64,000 nucleotides of DNA from Phytophthora hibernalis (lineage: Eukaryota > Oomycota > Peronosporomycetes > Peronosporales > Peronosporaceae). The notes beneath the pieces are model-generated. The model worked only from the letters and a program-made list of their open reading frames with translations, did no database searches and had not been told where the DNA came from. Below are positions 30,401-40,750 of the stretch, in pieces (the stretch's first letter is position 1; every line of letters begins with the position of its first letter). The position numbers and the translations under genes are program-made. The stretch covers positions 124,001-188,000 of the forward strand of contig JAAKBF010000045.1 of the NCBI GenBank assembly GCA_012656075.1, given 5' to 3'.

Positions 30401-30936
30401 TCAATTTGAGAAGCTATCGTGCACCTCTTTCCTAACGGGAAGCAGGGGTTGACGCAGAGACTGGTCTTTAGCAAGGCCATTGTCACCTGCGTGACGGACG
30501 AACCAAACCAGGAAATTGGCATTCATTGCGTCAGCCAGCAACTGCACCACTATCTCGGTCATCCACCATGACCGCAAACTGCCGTCCACCTCCGTCCTTG
30601 GCCACATATTTGGAAACAGCGCAACGGTCAGATGCCAAGCATGAATTGTCCACAACAGCAACCAACACGCCAGAGCTGGCTTAGCAGCTCTCACACTCTT
30701 GAGAGTCAGTGCGAGCAGTCCACTCACACCGCAGCACGACAACAGCGCAGCCCACACCACCAACTTCACCCCGAGACCTCCGCCTGTCCGAAGAACGGAG
30801 CCCGAGCACGCCGAGCAATCACCAACCACATCGCCACCAGCACGAAATGCACCGACAGAACAACGAACAAAACGTGCGCGAACCTCGTCACCAACTTCTT
30901 CTCGCCCGACGTCAGCAGTACTTGCTTCCCCAGCAT
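30401..30936 (-). CDS. small four-helix membrane protein, unknown function
   Basis: From minus-strand Met 30936 (MLGKQVLLTSGEKK) the protein is about 178 residues with four hydrophobic segments: HVLFVVLSVHFVLVAMWLVI, LVVWAALLSCCGVSGLLALT, ACWLLLWTIHAWHLTVALF and IVVQLLADAMNANFLVWFV. The frame breaks once at a C4 run (plus 30769-30772; a G run when read in sense), just before the second helix. The longest open frame in this strand (from 31003) reads the first third out of phase and misses helix 1. I do not recognise the family. It lies between acyltransferase copy 3 and RxLR copy 2. Confidence 0.6.
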
Positions 30937-31439
30937 AGCCCTCTGAAGTTACGATGATGTTGTTACAGTTGACGGTCAATCTCGGAATGATGAAGTTTGC
31001 CAACGAATACCGGTACAGATTTAGTCTGGTCCCAATCCGTCAACCAAATAAAATAATTGCATGATGGTTATCGATGGGGAGAGGGATTTTTGATCATTGT
31101 CTGCTGCCACAGATGAGCAATAGTACCTACACCAAAGACGATACGTAATACCGGTACATGTATATTAATAATACCCGTGTATTTGCATAAAAGGCTTGGT
31201 GTGAGTGAAAAGGCCACGGCGAAAACCGCATTATATTTCAAAGTGTGTACTAACTTTACTTTAATAGTAGCCTTACCGGTATATTCTATTATTATTGTGA
31301 ACCGCCACAAACTAATTCGGCGAAGTGTCTGCTGCCACGGGTGATAAATGCGGTACCAGTACCCGGTACCGCTGGTGCCCGTATACATGAACATGCATAA
31401 TATTACAGTAGTCGATTGACGCTTACAAACCACTCGCCC
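30937..31439. other. intergenic, AT-rich
   Basis: Several GGTACC/ACCGGTA-type short motifs and no supported gene. A plus-strand ATG frame from 31416 is in frame with the second half of RxLR copy 2 only because of the break there. Confidence 0.4.
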
Positions 31440-31451
31440 TCACTTCCCAAC
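31440..31451 (+). promoter_or_regulatory. initiator motif of RxLR copy 2
   Basis: TCACTTCCCAAC, 41-52 bases before the start at 31492; one base differs from the motif before copies 1 and 4. Confidence 0.6.
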
Positions 31452-31491
31452 GCGTCTTCTACCACGCACCTCTATTCAAATCTCACGAACG

Positions 31492-31931
31492 ATGCCGCGA
31501 AACTGCATCCTACTCGTCATCGTGGCCATGGCGTTTACATGCTGCAATGCGATCGACCAGGTGGAGCTCTCAAGACGAAGATCCAAAACTCGGTTCAAAC
31601 AGACAATGTCCTTATCAACGACCGGAATAGTTACCGGTTCTTGCGGAGCTACAAGACAGAAGAACTCGACAATGCGACGGACAACGAAGAGAGAGCCTGG
31701 GACCTGAACTCATTGAAACGCTTGTTTCGCATCAAAACGAAGGTGAATGATTTCTCCAAAAGGAATCTTGAACGAATGATGATCGACCCCAAATTCAAGA
31801 AAGACATGTTCGAGGTATGGACCAAAGGCTATTCCAAAGACAAGATCAAGTCAAAGCTAATCAAGAAGGACTCAGCGATGCTCTTAGACTTTATGAACGG
31901 CCGTACCGCCCTTCGTCCACTAACTACTTAA
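31492..31931 (+). CDS. RxLR-EER secreted effector-like protein, copy 2
   Basis: Same plan as copy 1: about 146 residues, signal peptide, RFLR, EER, and a Lys-rich helical C-terminal domain ending in a conserved LLDFMNG segment. One break, a one-base loss at about 31569-31573 (CTCTCAAG), lies soon after the signal peptide and splits the gene into two overlapping frames. If real, it would remove the RxLR region. All other positions align with the intact copies at 46201 and 59598. Confidence 0.8.
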
Positions 31932-32304
31932 AGTAAGACTGAACATTCATCGAGTGTGCAAGTGGGGATTCACAGGTTTTAAAGTTCTAATCTAGTTTCA
32001 TGATGTATTAATACTCGAATTTTGATCCAAAGGGTTATCGAACAGCAAAATTGAAGTCGCGGCGTTATTTGTCTACGGTGAACGAAGGGGGTCATCATCA
32101 CCTCCAGCAAAAAGCAGCGTACTGCCAACGTGAATCCCTAGTTATGTAACGCTATGCATTGAATCAATCCATGGACACGATATCAGGTCGGGGGTCCTTT
32201 GCATGCGCGGCTTCAAATATGGAGATGAAAACCCGCATCGTAAGACAGGATCCTGTCTTGGGAAATGGCAGGGTTCATCATACCTACCTTTAACACACAT
32301 TGCC
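31932..32304. other. intergenic
   Basis: 3' flank of RxLR copy 2 up to the inverted end of the next mobile element. No gene. Confidence 0.4.
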
Positions 32305-34288
32305 TGTAACAACCCGCCCTTTTCGGCGGTCCGTCGGTCGGGCGGAAATTTTTGCTAAATCCGGTTGGATCGACCAATAGCATTCAATTTAACCACGGGG
32401 TATCGTGAAAAGGTCTTATTACGAACTTTTCAACCAATGACTCTGCAGTGTTGCCAAGTTGCTCAAATTTGAAAAATCGCGGGAAATCCGCAGGAGGGAT
32501 GTCATGAGGGATATGTTGGGATAACACTCTAAAATAGAATAATTTAGATGACTTGATTAAAGTATGCCAGCGTCCCAAATAGACCTACGGGAAAATCTGC
32601 TGCAAATCATTCACTTATCTGGCAAAAACGTAGGATATATTTACGGCAAATGAATGAGGCAGACTGATTGGTTAAAACTAAGCTAATCGCTGACGCTTTT
32701 TCTGTGGTGATGTTGAAGAAGTGTCACTTGTGTCTGTGCTTGGCCTTCCTCGTTGATCAGCTTGTTGTGCCTTTCGGACTAGACGCAAGATGGTAGTGAC
32801 AGTAAGCTCAGCGAGACGACGCTTACGTCTCGAGGGTGCCAGTTGCAAATTGTCCATGCCGATTTGAAACACTTCAGCTGCTTGCTGCTCGGACATGTTG
32901 GCTGGAATTGACATCCCGGTTGAGCCTGCAGCGGCTGTGATGTTCCGTACCAGCACTCTCCAATCAGAGAATGTTTTGTTCATGTCTGGGCTAGGAAGGT
33001 CGTGGGTGCGAATATTTTTGAGTGGGGGTAGCCTTGGTGGCTATCGCCGAACCACCACAGCTTCCACGCCTCAAATGGGCCCGTTCGTGGAAACTCGAAC
33101 GACTGTGGCAATAAGTGGAATTTGCTGTCGTAAAAATGAACAATGCCGCTCTCACCGGATTGCTGGTTCTGCTGAGGCGTGGGTGCTGGTGCTTGTGCCA
33201 ACCCAGCACGCTCCAGCAGCTTCTCTATTGTAGTCTCGAGTTGGTCCTTCGTGATGTTTCCAGCCGCCACTCCTTTTGCTCAATCAGCGTACTAATTCCC
33301 TCCAACAGCATTGGCGGCAAGTTGTCGATAGAGTTTTGCATCGACAATAGCTGCTTATATAACTCGACGTGGGGAGGTACACCCGTCGGCTTCATCCACG
33401 GCGATGTGTCAGGTGCCAGAGCAGTTTTAGCTGGTCTAGAACTCGATCCTGTCTAAACAGGAACGTTGAAAGTTCATGTTGGCCCAGTCGGCCGTATCTG
33501 GGCGAGTTGATGTCGCGAGCACTGCAGGAAGCGATTGACGAAGAGTGCTTGTCGTGTTGGCCGTGGTATCAGGCCCTAAGTGCACGTCTGAAATGCTGTA
33601 AGCACCTGCCATGGTTGTAGTGGCGCTGGGTGTACTGGTCAAACCAGACATACTCGCCGCCATAGTGTCCACGGGGCCGTATCCTGTCGAGATGGTCTTC
33701 TCTACCCAGACCGCGGTCGCTTGAGCCGTCTTGTCCTCGGGAACAGCAGCCTTCTCTCCCTTCTTCGCCTTATTACTGGCGGGCTTGGTCTTGGCCTAGC
33801 GCTTGGAGCTGCTCGTTGTCTTGGTGCCTTGGCTCTCTTTTCGACGAATGATGTGCGGCCATTACTCGTTGGATTTTAAGGCGACGAAACAGAGCCATAC
33901 ACGCACCAAACCGTACAGCATACAAAGCTGAAGTATTTCGAGCAGGCATCATTTCGAATGATAGGAAAAAAGACCAACCTTTCCTACTATTCCATACAAA
34001 TGGTTAGATACTTGCTACGAAACAGTGACAATCAACTGTTGGCAATACGACCGACCAAGATCTTGGCATTCAGTTATCAGACGACTTATCTGCAGTGGAA
34101 GGAATGCTGTACTGCAAATAGAGTCGTCGTTAGCTGAAGAATATTCATGCGAAATTAGCGCTTCTTAACGGTTCTGGATGATAAGAATTTGGTCGACTTC
34201 AATAACTTCGGATCCTAAATGATTTGAGATATGGCTTGATTTACACTGGATAACTGTATGGAAGGGGTGAAAAGAGCGGGTTGTTACA
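32305..34288 (-). mobile_element. mobile element with 20-bp terminal inverted repeats carrying a Crypton-like ORF
   Basis: The left end TGTAACAACCCGCCCTTTTC (32305-32324) is matched, with one difference, by the reverse complement of 34269-34288. About 1,984 bp lie between. The ends start TG and finish CA, so a long solo LTR is one reading; a DNA element or Crypton derivative is another. No target duplication is visible. The interior holds one degraded ORF on the minus strand. Confidence 0.6.
32678..33862 (-). CDS. mobile-element protein with GCR1_C-like domain
   Basis: Reading the minus strand with small frame corrections gives a continuous basic protein. It has a Lys-rich N-terminal part (KAKKGEKAAVPEDKT-like), a middle segment ISTLIEQK joining GVAAGNITKDQLETTIEKLL, and a Pro/Gln linker. 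A domain with WKLWWFGDSHQGY and NKTFSDWRVLVRNI follows, which resembles the GCR1_C domain found after the recombinase in oomycete Cryptons. The tail is RRKRRLAELTV and a Ser/Thr-rich end with KKRQRL. Breaks lie at a T4 run (33274-33277) and a G5 run (33024-33028), both one-base losses on the sense strand. No tyrosine recombinase catalytic motifs are visible, so the copy is non-autonomous or truncated. Confidence 0.5.
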
Positions 34289-34305
34289 AAAATGACCAAT
34301 TTAAT

Positions 34306-34480
34306 GTGGTTTCTAAATTTAGATTGATCCAGATTCTAAGAAGTTGCTAGAGTTACGAAATTTCCTTTTTAACGAGTTTCTAAATTTAGAAATATACATG
34401 TTCTTAAGAGAAGCACCATGTAGAGTTACGAATGTTACTTTAAATGGTTTCTAAATTTAGATATATACATATTCTGAGGT
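34306..34480 (+). repeat. degenerate ~70-bp tandem repeat, 2.5 units
   Basis: Three copies of TTTCTAAATTTAGA (itself palindromic) near 34312, 34376 and 34449, with GAGTTACGAA and ATATACATRTTCT also recurring, define units of about 65-73 bases. The block lies just outside the mobile element ending at 34288. Confidence 0.65.
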
Positions 34481-35110
34481 GATACTACTGTAGTACTGCA
34501 GTAGTAGTGTGGCGTCCAACCACAACACGATGGTCTCCCTTCCGAAGCGAACTCGCGACGACCAGCCGTCCAACGACCTCTAACCCAAACGCGTTCGCAT
34601 CTATTCCGACCATTCTGAATCCAAGTCTGAAGACCAAGACCCCCGTCCTCCAATCGATGTCTCCTCTTTCATGCACCCGCGACTGGGAGGGATCCACTTC
34701 CCAGCTCACGTTATGAAGCTCATCGGCACTCTATTAATAGTAATGCCCCCACAGAGACTATTCTAGAAGCAGTAAAAACCTAAAACGTAGAGTGGGCGGA
34801 AGACATCTTATCCAAAACCGAGTGTGACTTGTCACGGGCAATGCTGCAAAAGGTTTTGTGAAATTGCTGGCCTCTTGATGAATCAAATTGCGAACTCAGC
34901 TGATGAACAACTGGAGGGAGAGCCGAGTGATCACACGATTTTTTTGCTTTCTTTTCGTACACATGCATGTCACCGTTAGGATACACTACTTCAACCGCCT
35001 CATCACATATTTTCCTTGCAGCAGTAGCAACTCGCTGTGTATTCCAACAGTCCTCCCTTTGCCACGAAGCTGTAGCTCAAAAACTACACTAAAGGCAACA
35101 TAACACTTTA
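34481..35110. other. intergenic
   Basis: Starts with an imperfect palindrome ACTACTGTAGTACTGCAGTAGT (34486-34507 region, two mismatches). No supported gene. Confidence 0.4.
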
Positions 35111-36262
35111 TCACTCCAGTGCTTGTGCCTTACGCGTACACATTCCAATCATACCAGATAGGTACTCGAACTTTGATTTCGTCAGTGGCTTTGTAAAACG
35201 ATCCGTAGGGTTCTCCGCGGATTTCACCTTGAAAAGATAGAGCTCATTCTTTTGGACCTTCCCGCGCACATAGTGCCATTTCAATTCAATATGACGTGTA
35301 CGGCGTCCAAACGTTGGGTTTGTGGCCATGATATAGGAAAATTGATTGTCAACGCCTAGCGTAATTTCCCCCTTCATTTCAGGTAGCATTTCGTCCAGGA
35401 TGATCATCAACGTCTTACCCTCCATCGCTGCCTCACATGCCGCCACATACTCGGCTTCTGCAGTTGATTGTGCTACAATCGTTTGGCGTTGCGATGCCCA
35501 TGAAATTGCTCCACCTAACAGCGTGAACACATATTCGGTGGTACTTTTGCGTGTGTCGATATCATTAGCCCAATCACTGTCAGAATGGCCTTGCAAATGC
35601 ACACCTATATCACATGGCTTCCGGCTGCGGCACGTGATCCATTTTCCAACTTTCTTAATAGATATCGCATCACTCGTTTTAGTGCACCAACGTGTTGTTC
35701 GGTAGGGTGGTCTACAAACCGACTGAGTTGACCCACAGCAAACATCTGGTCTGGTCGAGTGCCAGTCACCAAGTACATCGGACATCCAACTGCTTCGCGA
35801 TATGAAACTTTCCCGGTGAATGATTGCAATTCGCCTACTTCAAATGCTCGCACTTCTTAAGCTTCAAGTTTGTCTCCATGGGTATGCCGCACTTGCTAGA
35901 ATGTCCTTCCACTAGATCGAAGCGCTCAAGAATGCTTCGTGCGTACTGTTCTTGATCAAGTACAATTTCCGTTTCCACCTGACGCACTCGGATACCCAAG
36001 TAGTTCGTCAGTAAGCCCATGTCTTTGAACCCATATGTCTTATCTAGGTCCGCAAACAAATCACACTTGAACTGCTCCGAGTTCGACGTGTAGATCACGT
36101 CGTCCACATAAACAAGAACAAAGGCCATGACGTCACCTTTAGCATAGAAGTACAAGCATGGCTCCGTCTTACACTGCTTAAAGCCGTACTTCTTCATCCA
36201 TCGATCCATCTCTTCGTTCCACTCCCTACCCAACTGTTTCAATCCGTAGAGTGTTCGATCGT
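35111..36262 (-). mobile_element. Ty1/Copia retrotransposon fragment (reverse transcriptase and RNase H)
   Basis: The minus strand reads LYGLKQLGREWNEEMDRWMKK, then FVLVYVDDVIY (the reverse transcriptase YVDD), YLGIRVRQ, then CPMYLVTGTRPDQMFAVGQL, and finally the RNase H with GHSDSDWANDIDTRKSTTEY, AEAEYVA and a C-terminal TKPL. Two breaks (near 35850 and 35785) are one-base losses. Gag, protease, integrase and the first part of the RT are missing. At about 36262 the sequence changes to unrelated gag-like text, so the element was cut by an insertion or rearrangement. Confidence 0.85.
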
Positions 36263-36807
36263 CCAACGGACGCATAGACGGATCGGGACGCTGCGCGTCA
36301 GGCGTCGATGTCGCGCGCTCCAGCGCCTGTTGGCTATTCTGATCACACGAAGCTCGTGACTGTCGTGGATGGTTGTCAACGGCTCTTGGAGCCGCAGAGG
36401 ACTGACGTAGTGGTCCTGCGAGGATCTCTGCACTCCATCGAATCGACAGTGAATCACTTGGTTCCAAGCGTGACTCAGCTCGAACGCAGTGCGGGTGGTT
36501 GCCAGCGGCAGCTCGATCGTCTGAGCGAGGACCTCCGACACGCGGTCTATCGATGCTCGGAGAGCGAGAGGGCTGTCGCGAATGACCATGCTGCTGCTCC
36601 GCAGGCAGGTCGGGTAATCCAGCGAATGATGCCTCACCCAGGAGACTGACCATCTTCTCCAGCGTAGCCCAGTGGGCATCCGAGAGGTGAGGAAAGTCCT
36701 GCCGGGACGGCAGCCGGCTCCCTGAGTCATCCATGCTCAGAGAGATCTTGATTGTAGTGATCCGCGCCAGTCGCGGGAGCGACTACAAGTGCTACCAGGT
36801 GCGACGG
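36263..36807. mobile_element. gag-like fragment of an unassigned retroelement
   Basis: Both strands are open for long distances. The minus strand starts MDDSGSRLPSRQDFPHLSD; the plus strand reads a heptad-like SVTQLERSAGGCQRQLDRL segment. I cannot decide the coding strand. It joins the Copia fragment on one side and the inverted-repeat arm on the other, so it is part of a nested insertion. Confidence 0.4.
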
Positions 36808-37205
36808 GGTCACACGCACCATAGCTTTACTGGAAGCGTTAACGCGATAACCACAACAGACGCCTGGCGTTCCTGCTGTAAGCTTGCAAAGGCCTGGCCT
36901 TCCTGTCCAATATGGTACCGAGTACCAATTGACTTGCGAACTTTCGGGTTAGAGTTAAACTGATTTATATTAAGAACACTGTTGTAGTTCTAACTACTGC
37001 TAACTATCTGCATACTGAATCCCTGTCTAATCTGATCTGTCCAAATGGGAGCCACTCATTTGATGTACTGCTTTAATACAACTGGCGTACTACTTAAGTA
37101 CGACTGAAGTACGGCTTAAGTCCTTGACGTGCCACACACCACGCGTGTGGCCGACACCAATGTGTGGACCACACCACAGAGAACAATGGTCGCCCCCTGT
37201 CAAGT
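36808..37205 (+). repeat. left arm of a ~395-bp inverted repeat (LTR-like)
   Basis: Matches the reverse complement of 39230-39626 almost base for base (for example AACGCGATAACCACAACAGA and GACGTGCCACACACCACGCG). It may be an LTR of an unidentified element present in two opposite copies. Confidence 0.85.
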
Positions 37206-37740
37206 GGCCCCATTACATGGGGGGCTGCGGTCCTGGGTTTCTTCTTTCTAATGAGAAGATCTGAGTATCTCCGTTCGTCATTACCAAGGATGACATTAGC
37301 TTCGAGAATAACAATGGGCGCCAAACAATATCGAAAAGCGAAACGATGGCGGTGGTACTACGATTCCGAGGAGGAAAAACGGATCAATTCGGTAGAGGAT
37401 CATCGCGTCATCTACAGCGGTCAGGAGACAAGTAGCTGTGTCCCGTGAGCATGGGCGCTGTGGAACCAATCGCCAACCAACGCCTCTCCTTTATGATCAC
37501 TACCGTCCGGAAAATGCATCTCCGCGCACGAGATGGCCAAGGCTATCAAGTCAAGAAGGGCGCTGCAGCAGCTGGCTTTAACCCGGCGCAGTTTGGCACC
37601 CACTCATTGAGAAGCGGCGGGGGGGCAGCGCTCTTCGAAGAAGCGACACGGTCATCCAGCGGCTGGGGCGATGGATCTCGGACAGCTTCCAGCTATACAC
37701 GCGAATTGAAGGAACGACAGGGGCGAGAATAGCACGCGCA
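37160..37740 (+). mobile_element. tyrosine recombinase catalytic region, DIRS-like, plus strand
   Basis: The plus strand reads WGAAVLGFFFLMRRSEYLRS (box with the first catalytic Arg) and, after a gap with a frame change, AGFNPAQFGTHSLRSGGGAALF (HxLR box) and SYTREL (the Tyr nucleophile region). These are the catalytic boxes of DIRS-type recombinases. The N-terminal half is absent here, but a matching N-terminal half lies on the minus strand at 39604-40119. Confidence 0.7.
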
Positions 37741-37749
37741 ATGACAGGC

Positions 37750-38230
37750 TCGCGCTGACCGCGTGGTATTATTGGACTCCGTGGGGGTAACTCCACACCA
37801 CACCCGATGTGGCTCGGAGTCGGCCGACCCACGCGCAATGAATGTGTTCTTGCGCCTCGCAGTGCGACCCCCACGCAGCATGAGCAACGTAAAACCATAT
37901 TCTCTAGCATGCCGGACCAAAATGCCCACCACATTGACATGTCCATTCTCAGCCGCAGCATCGAGAACATCCCGAACTTCTCGGAATCACGAAGACCAAC
38001 AAAAATCACACAATCCACGCTGGCTTCCTCCTCCCCACGGATTGGTAATGAGGGCGCTCTCTACTTTCATGTCGAGAGAATACTGAGGCACCGCGGGCGT
38101 AGTGGTCACTACCATTCCTTGGTGAAGTGGCGTGGCTATCGAGAGGATTAAAGCACGTGGGAGACTGGTAGCCGTCTTTCGGAGGACTGCGCCGACCTCG
38201 TGTCCGCTGATGACCGCTCACCCGGAGCCG
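37750..38230 (+). mobile_element. Ty3/Gypsy chromodomain fragment
   Basis: The plus strand reads FHVERILRHRGRSGHYHSL followed by VKWRGYRED and, past a stop, TWETGSRLSEDC. This is a chromodomain as found at the C-terminus of chromovirus integrases. No integrase core or RT accompanies it, so it is a 3' remnant. Confidence 0.7.
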
Positions 38231-38239
38231 GTCGGAGCT

Positions 38240-39229
38240 AACTGCGCCATGAACACTGAACGGTTCTACCGGCTGCGACTGCCATGACTTCTGGATCTTC
38301 TGCACAACCTCCTCGAGGATAACGCTCGGGGTGGGCTTCGAAAGCTCAAGATATCGGTTGCGCCACTGGCCGTCCACGATGGACTTCGCCATGCGGAAGC
38401 GAAGGCGCCGTTGGGCCAGCCAGTCGAATGCGATAAGGCGAGTCCGTGAACTTGGGCAAGGGGTATGCAGCCAGCCTGTGAACTCGCGTTCGTTGGCCTG
38501 ACGGACGAGGCCCGTGTCGTCGTGGAGGACGACGGGACACTCGTCGTAGTGCGCGGCGTCCTTGGGTGTGGCACTGGTCTGCTTCGCAGCCGTCGAGGAC
38601 GACTTGTCGTCGCCGGCCTCCGAGGCCTTGCTATCGTCAGCTTTGGGAATGTCGCCGCCGCCGTTCGGGGGTTTGTCGCCGTTGACAGGGACTCTGAAAG
38701 CTTTGTCGTCGTCGCCAGCAGCTCTGTGAGCCTCGTCGTTGCTGCCCGAAGCTTTGTCGTCAGGACCCGGGACTTTGGAAGTCGCCTTGGCGTTCCGGGC
38801 TGTCATCGCCCAGAACTAGATTAGGGTTTGCCTCGCCGTCGGAGTCCGACTCGTCGTCGCTGCCGCCTTCGTATGGGCCGGGCAGGGTGACCTCGGTGCA
38901 CTTTCTGCTGGACCGGGATCAGGTCGCAGCAGGCTTAGCCTTGTCGTCGGGCTTCTGGGAAGCTTTCTTCGGATACCAGGGCAGCTTCTTTGCTTGGGCT
39001 TCGCCGCCTTTCGTCTTGTGGTCGGTGGCGCATAGCGCCTTGGAGTCGGCGCGTTTTGGCATCGCAAGTGGTGCTGGTCTTAAACTGGTGCCCAGTGGGC
39101 GTCTTGGGTTCTCGGCGGGGTTCGCTCGGCGGCAGATTGCAGAATGAGGCGTTGCCTGTGCGGTTCGCTGGGATTCCCCGTAGGACAAGGTGCTTCCCGT
39201 TTGGGTGTAGGAGAGTGTAATGTAGCCAT
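38240..39229 (-). mobile_element. gag-like region of an unassigned retroelement
   Basis: Minus-strand frames (38006-38806 and 38935-39309) are rich in Lys, Asp and Pro with a structured segment (RLIAFDWLAQRRLRFRMAKS, WRNRYLELSKPTPSVILEEV). They follow directly after the right inverted-repeat arm, as a gag follows a 5' LTR. No zinc knuckle or protease was seen. Confidence 0.45.
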
Positions 39230-39626
39230 TTGACAGGGGGCGACCATTGTTTTCTGTGGTGTAGTCCACACATTGGTGTCCGCCACACGCGTGGTGTGTG
39301 GCACGTCAAGGACTTAAGCTGTACTTCAGTCGTACTTAAGTAGTACGCCAGTTGTATTAAAGCTGTACATCAAATGAGTGGCTCCCATTTGGACAGATCA
39401 GATTAGACAGGGATTCAGTATGCAGATAGTTAGCAGTAGTTAGAACTACAACAGTGTTCTTAATATAAATCAGTTTAACTCTAACCCGAAAGTTCGCAAG
39501 TCAATTGGTACTCGGTACCATATTGGACAGGAAGGCCAGGCCTTTGCAAGCTTACAGCAGGAACACCAGGCGTCTGTTGTGGTTATCGCGTTAACGCTTC
39601 CTCTAAAGCTAAGGTGCGCATGACCA
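39230..39626 (-). repeat. right arm of a ~395-bp inverted repeat (LTR-like)
   Basis: Reverse complement of 36808-37205. It interrupts a tyrosine recombinase reading frame right after a TWGVTVV segment, so it is a later insertion into the DIRS-like element. Confidence 0.85.
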
Positions 39627-40119
39627 CCGTCACACCCCATGTGACGCGGTCCACGGTTGTCCGGAGGTCAAGCTGGGGGCGGATCGCGAGCATGATGGTG
39701 CTGCTGATTGGCTGCTTCCGGCAGTTGACGTTTCCATGTCGGCGCATACCGCGCAAGGCGAGCTGGTGTCCATCGTGCAGGCCCACTCTATACCCATATC
39801 TGACGAGGTGATGCCAAGCAATGTGGCTGATCTTGGGCACGATCGATGCGGCGGAAATCCTGTTCCGACCGTCTTGATTTTTCCAGCAGTCGATGGCAAA
39901 GTGGATGATCTGCGTGGAGTGGTCTTGGCGTTCGCGCGGAAGCTGGGGTGAGAGATGACGGGACGTGCACCATCGGCACCACTCGGACCACGTTTGGTCG
40001 TATGCTCGGCGTGAGCTTGCGGCCAAAGATCGGGCTTGCAAATCAGCGATATCGCGCGATATAGTGACGGACTGGCGGTGGGATGGCGACTTGAAGCCAA
40101 TCCTGTGACAAGCATTCAA
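39604..40119 (-). pseudogene. DIRS-like tyrosine recombinase, N-terminal half
   Basis: Minus-strand reading SLAASSRRAYDQTWSEWCRW is the core-binding helix region typical of DIRS recombinases; it continues through HLVRYGYRVGLHDGHQLALR to TVDRVTWGVTVV and then enters the inverted-repeat arm, ending at a stop. No catalytic residues remain in this half. Confidence 0.75.
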
Positions 40120-40750
40120 AAGTTAGTCGAGACGTTAACACGTCACACCGCGATCCAGCATCTGCCACGGTGTTCGTTGACCCTCGTAGATGTTCCGCCG
40201 GTACCTTAAATCCAAAGCGTGCCTCGGCCAGGCACACCCTTCTATTCAGCGTTTGTTCAGCTTGAGACGGAGAATGCCGCTTGTTCCTCCAGGCCACGGC
40301 GCTGGTGTTGTCACTCCAGCAGCGTATGTGGGGCATGTAGTTTGCAAACTCGGATTGCCACCCGGGACCGAAGGCAGAACTGCCCCCGCACGTTAATGGG
40401 GAACGAATCGTCGTGCTGTCGAATCTGAGCGAGTTCGTTGTCATCGAAATCAAAGAGAATGAATTGTCGCGACCTTGGATTCAGGACCACTAGACCATAA
40501 TCACCGGCGTCCATATACAGATGGATGTCAACAGGGTGTGCTTTGCAGAATAAACGTGTCGGGATATCCTGGAGTTGACCTTGCCGAAGGATCGTCGTGA
40601 ACCACGCGAGATCATCGAGTACTGCTGGCGGTGTACGACGACTTCCCTGGTGTACGAAAACGCGGAGATCCGTTGGTAGAACGGCTTCGCTGCCCGGAGA
40701 CAGGAGCATACGTATCGAAGGCTGTCCAGTAGCTGAAGCACCTGATGCCA
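40043..40750 (-). pseudogene. DIRS-like RNase H domain
   Basis: The minus strand reads LYMDAGDYGLVVLNP, then RCWSDNTSAVAWRNKRHSPS, LNRRVCLAEARFGFKV and LRGSTNTVADAGSR. The Asp residues and the NTxADAxSR ending are typical of the DIRS RNase H. It overlaps the recombinase frame at its end. Confidence 0.75.

Noticed and set aside
34306..34480. CRISPR-like array
   Set aside because: Repeats are degenerate, only 2.5 units, with no constant repeat/spacer sizes, and the genome is eukaryotic.
37160..37740. Bacterial or phage integrase
   Set aside because: The GFFFLMRRSEYL and HSLRSGG boxes and neighbouring DIRS reverse transcriptase fit a eukaryotic DIRS-type recombinase.
38346..38824. Plus-strand frames in the gag-like region
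   Set aside because: Val/Leu/Arg-rich antisense text opposite a Lys/Asp/Pro-rich gag-like reading.
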